From assembly GCA_054601695.1 (NCBI GenBank), contig BAAHQB010000037.1:620001-684000 (forward strand): DNA of 64,000 nucleotides. The letters run 5' to 3'. Shown in pieces: positions 29,616 to 64,000 of the stretch. Within the stretch, counting starts at the first letter, position 1. The number at the start of each line of letters is the position of its first letter. Under the pieces are notes generated by a model. The model worked only from the letters and a program-made list of their open reading frames with translations, had not been told where the DNA came from and did not search any database. A program made the translations under genes and the position numbers. This DNA is from Amorphochlora amoebiformis. Taxonomy: Eukaryota; Cercozoa; Chlorarachniophyceae.

Positions 29616-29948
29616 GTTAAATACATATGTTCATAAATTTATATATCGATACACGTATGTGGATATTTAATATATACATATATGTATTTATATATGTATA
29701 TATATATACGTGCATTACATAACGTATGTACATGATATTCATATGAGTATACGTATATGTATATATACATAGAGACATGTATATTACATACATAAATAGA
29801 TAAATATATATGTGTAAATATATACATATACATATATATATATATGTATATTGTATATGTGTAATAAATACATCTATACTATGTGTATATTATTGAAGAC
29901 AGTCATTATTTCTTACTACACTATGTACACATAGTTACATACATGTAT

Positions 29949-29979
<31 letters not shown>

Positions 29980-30264
29980 CTATATGTATGTATGTATGTA
30001 AATAATACATATATATATATATTATATAATGTATATATATGCATTTATTTTTACGTACTCATATATAAATATATACCTACATAACTAGCACAATACATAT
30101 ATGTACATACAAATATAAACGTACATGTATAAACATATATACATGTGTATGCACATATATATATATATATATATATATATTCATTCATATGTATAAATAA
30201 TGGAACATATGTATAATATATTTCATAACGTAAACATATATATTTGGACTATACATATATATGT

Positions 30265-30299
<35 letters not shown>

Positions 30300-30338
30300 A
30301 TATTATGCGCATATACATATGCATTTATATACAAATCG

Positions 30339-30380
<42 letters not shown>

Positions 30381-30494
30381 AATATATATATATATATATA
30401 TGTCAACATTTATATATATATTTATATATATATATATATTTACATATGAATATAAAAAAAAGCGTATATGACTACGCAAATTTGTTACTGATAC

Positions 30495-30558
<64 letters not shown>

Positions 30559-30567
30559 CACATATTG

Positions 30568-30598
<31 letters not shown>

Positions 30599-30884
30599 CA
30601 TAGATATGCATAAATATAATATATTTGTACACATATGCATATAATATGTATAAATAAAACGATTAACATATATATATATACTGCATTCCTTACTCCCTAG
30701 GCTAAGCCAAGGCATGGCCGACCCAGTGGAGGCCGTTGTCCGCAAGGGTCGTGGTGGTATTGGGTTTTCAATGAGCGCGGAAGAGGCAGATATGGCCAGG
30801 CGGCAAGCGAATAAGGAGAGCAGAATACGTAAGCGGGCCGCGAAACGGAGGAGGAGAGAGAAGGCCAGTGTCGTGTATAGCTAG
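26552..30884 (+). CDS. G-patch domain protein, 7 exons
   Basis: Exons: 26552-26568 (tentative, MAGSP), 26871-26900 (tentative), 27569-27625, 27687-27741, 27796-27896, 29265-29459, 30701-30884; all phases close, 212 residues. The G-patch, an RNA-helicase-activating or RNA-binding motif, is split by the last intron: [14 protein letters not shown] joins [20 protein letters not shown], then IGFS. It is followed by a very basic C-terminus ([14 protein letters not shown]) resembling a nuclear or nucleolar signal. The N-terminal part ([20 protein letters not shown], then [20 protein letters not shown]) is not recognised. A Lys/Glu/Gly linker precedes the G-patch. A role in RNA processing or ribosome biogenesis is inferred. 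It is tail-to-tail with the DBP3-like helicase gene, but nothing in the sequence shows that the products act together. Confidence 0.72.
27897..29264 (+). other. Intron of the G-patch gene: unique part, (TA)n and a telomeric patch
   Basis: The first 230 bases are unique sequence. 28130-28790 is TA-type repeat. Around 28805-28835 are degenerate CCCTAA units, then a C/G-rich stretch with GGGGGGTTAAGGGGGG at 28950-28965. No exon was needed here: the flanking exons join in phase (GG|C gives Gly). Confidence 0.55.
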
Positions 30885-31240
30885 ATAGATGATGACGGAT
30901 GTAATTACTGCTTCATGCAGCATTGCGCGACGTTAACTTCATTAATACTGCCAGGGTGCTACTTCTCCGAATGATTCCGATTTAGGTTATATAAGATCCT
31001 AGTACTTGTAAGGTTTATGATATTATCATTGTTCTAGTTACAAACGATCAGAAAAAGGATCGACTGGATGGAATCATTAGTAAGGCTTGCACAGTTCGAA
31101 CCATATCAGCATATTTCTAGATATTTCTTGGTTTTTGCTGGTGGTGTGAACATGAGACGCGGCCCAATCATTCCATCATTCAATAATACATATCATTGGA
31201 CGTCGGTACCACAACTTCTAGATATAATCGATGATTTAAC
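30885..31240. other. Convergent spacer between G-patch gene and DBP3-like helicase, CTAG-rich
   Basis: About 355 bases between two stop codons. It contains several CTAG motifs (AGCTAGATAG, CCTAGTAC, TTCTAGTTAC and TTCTAGATAT, with the last core recurring near 31218). No microsatellite and no exon were seen; probably shared 3' end and polyadenylation sequence. Confidence 0.5.
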
Positions 31241-54956
<23,716 letters not shown>

Positions 54957-55333
54957 CACGGAAAACCTGTCGAACACATCCAGGGGAGGTGTTGTAAGAG
55001 GGAATCATCTAAACCAACGTGTGGTATCCGCAGGAAATGGGGGGGGAGCAATATCATGTCAGACCAGCGCTGGTCGGCGTTATCAGTGGGGTTCGGGGAA
55101 TTGGGTTGGTTGTCCGCGCGGGACACATAGTGTTGTGACATCTCGTGGTGTCACATCTAATGTCTTAAAGAAACCTCTAATACTTCCACTAAAAACCTGT
55201 AAGAACTCAATCTCCAACGCTTTTGAAATAATGGCTTCTGTCCCGCCATCCATCCTCCTTACCGTCTACCTCCCAAGCCATACTTGAACGAAGAGGTGGC
55301 CGTGAAGAATACCCAAGAGCGTATAATTTCGTC
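54957..55333. promoter_or_regulatory. Bidirectional promoter region between DBP3-like helicase and PhyH dioxygenase
   Basis: 377 bases of unique sequence between two divergent ATGs, free of microsatellites. It includes GTGGTATCCGC, a G8 run (55039-55046) and GTGTTGTGACATC. Open frames crossing it (54847-55287 +, 54956-55141 -) look random. Confidence 0.5.
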
Positions 55334-63716
<8,383 letters not shown>

Positions 63717-64000
63717 ACGAACATGCCAAGTTATACTAGTTATATAGATGTCTAGGATGTACCCGGTATGATAAAGATGATCTTCTAGATTTTCCCTATG
63801 AAGTCATCATCTAGATGATTATCCTTATAGGTTTTCTTTTATAAATATCAGATTCTAGACGTATTTTTACTAGTTTTAGCATCCAGCTAGTCTAATATCT
63901 ACTAGATTTAGATATTAAGACTGAAGTCATCTAGGTCATGTTGATGATTGCATGCCGGTCACTACTTATGTAGTTTTTTAGTTAATGACTAGAATGAATT
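63717..64000 (+). other. 3' flank of the PhyH gene, CTAG-rich
   Basis: After the stop, CTAG recurs about ten times in 280 bases (ACTAGTTATA, TCTAGGATG, CATCTAGATG, AGCTAGTC, CTACTAGATTTAG). This is the same signature as in the other gene-end spacers. No coding signal was seen before the window ends. Confidence 0.5.

Overview
This is nuclear DNA of an intron-rich protist. Genes consist of many tiny exons (about 13-260 nt in most cases) joined by introns that are almost entirely low-complexity: (TA)n, (TC)n/(GA)n and telomere-type TTAGGG/CCCTAA arrays. Exons were assembled by hand from protein similarity, splice sites and codon phase. Nearly every junction closes in phase with GT-AG ends, and there are two GC-AG introns. 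A DNAAF3 orthologue implies that the organism builds motile cilia or flagella. The TTAGGG repeat type and the gene structure suggest a microbial eukaryote such as an alveolate or stramenopile, but the species cannot be named from the sequence alone.

Eight protein genes are visible and they strictly alternate in strand: (1) coronin-like WD40 protein (-, cut by the left edge, start at 468); (2) EF-hand multi-pass membrane protein (+, 663/783-5485); (3) single-pass membrane protein with a WW domain (-, 16442-6295); (4) small coiled-coil protein (+, 17128-20099); (5) DNAAF3, dynein assembly factor (-, 26340-20682); (6) G-patch protein (+, 26552-30884); (7) DBP3-like DEAD-box RNA helicase spread over 23.7 kb (-, 54956-31241); (8) membrane-anchored PhyH-type 2-oxoglutarate/Fe(II) dioxygenase (+, 55334-63716). 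Neighbours are therefore always head-to-head, sharing short 5' regions of about 0.2-0.7 kb, or tail-to-tail, with short CTAG-rich spacers of about 0.36-0.81 kb. Spacers hold little microsatellite sequence; the repeats sit in introns.

The most unusual features are in the introns. Telomeric arrays lie inside introns of at least four genes, several of them directly against splice sites. Embedded in the arrays of the helicase gene is a conserved non-telomeric unit of about 45 bp, present about eight times in both orientations. One array has a head-to-head (TTAGGG)n/(CCCTAA)n junction. Many exon edges, each with its splice site, have been copied one to four times into the neighbouring (TA)n intron, giving serial decoy splice sites. 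The helicase DEAD motif is split by an intron and carries an apparent one-base insertion.

The genes show no operon-like functional theme. They are ordinary housekeeping, cytoskeletal and ciliary genes. The novelty lies in genome architecture: repeat-built introns, splice-site multiplication, and intronic telomere-repeat satellites.
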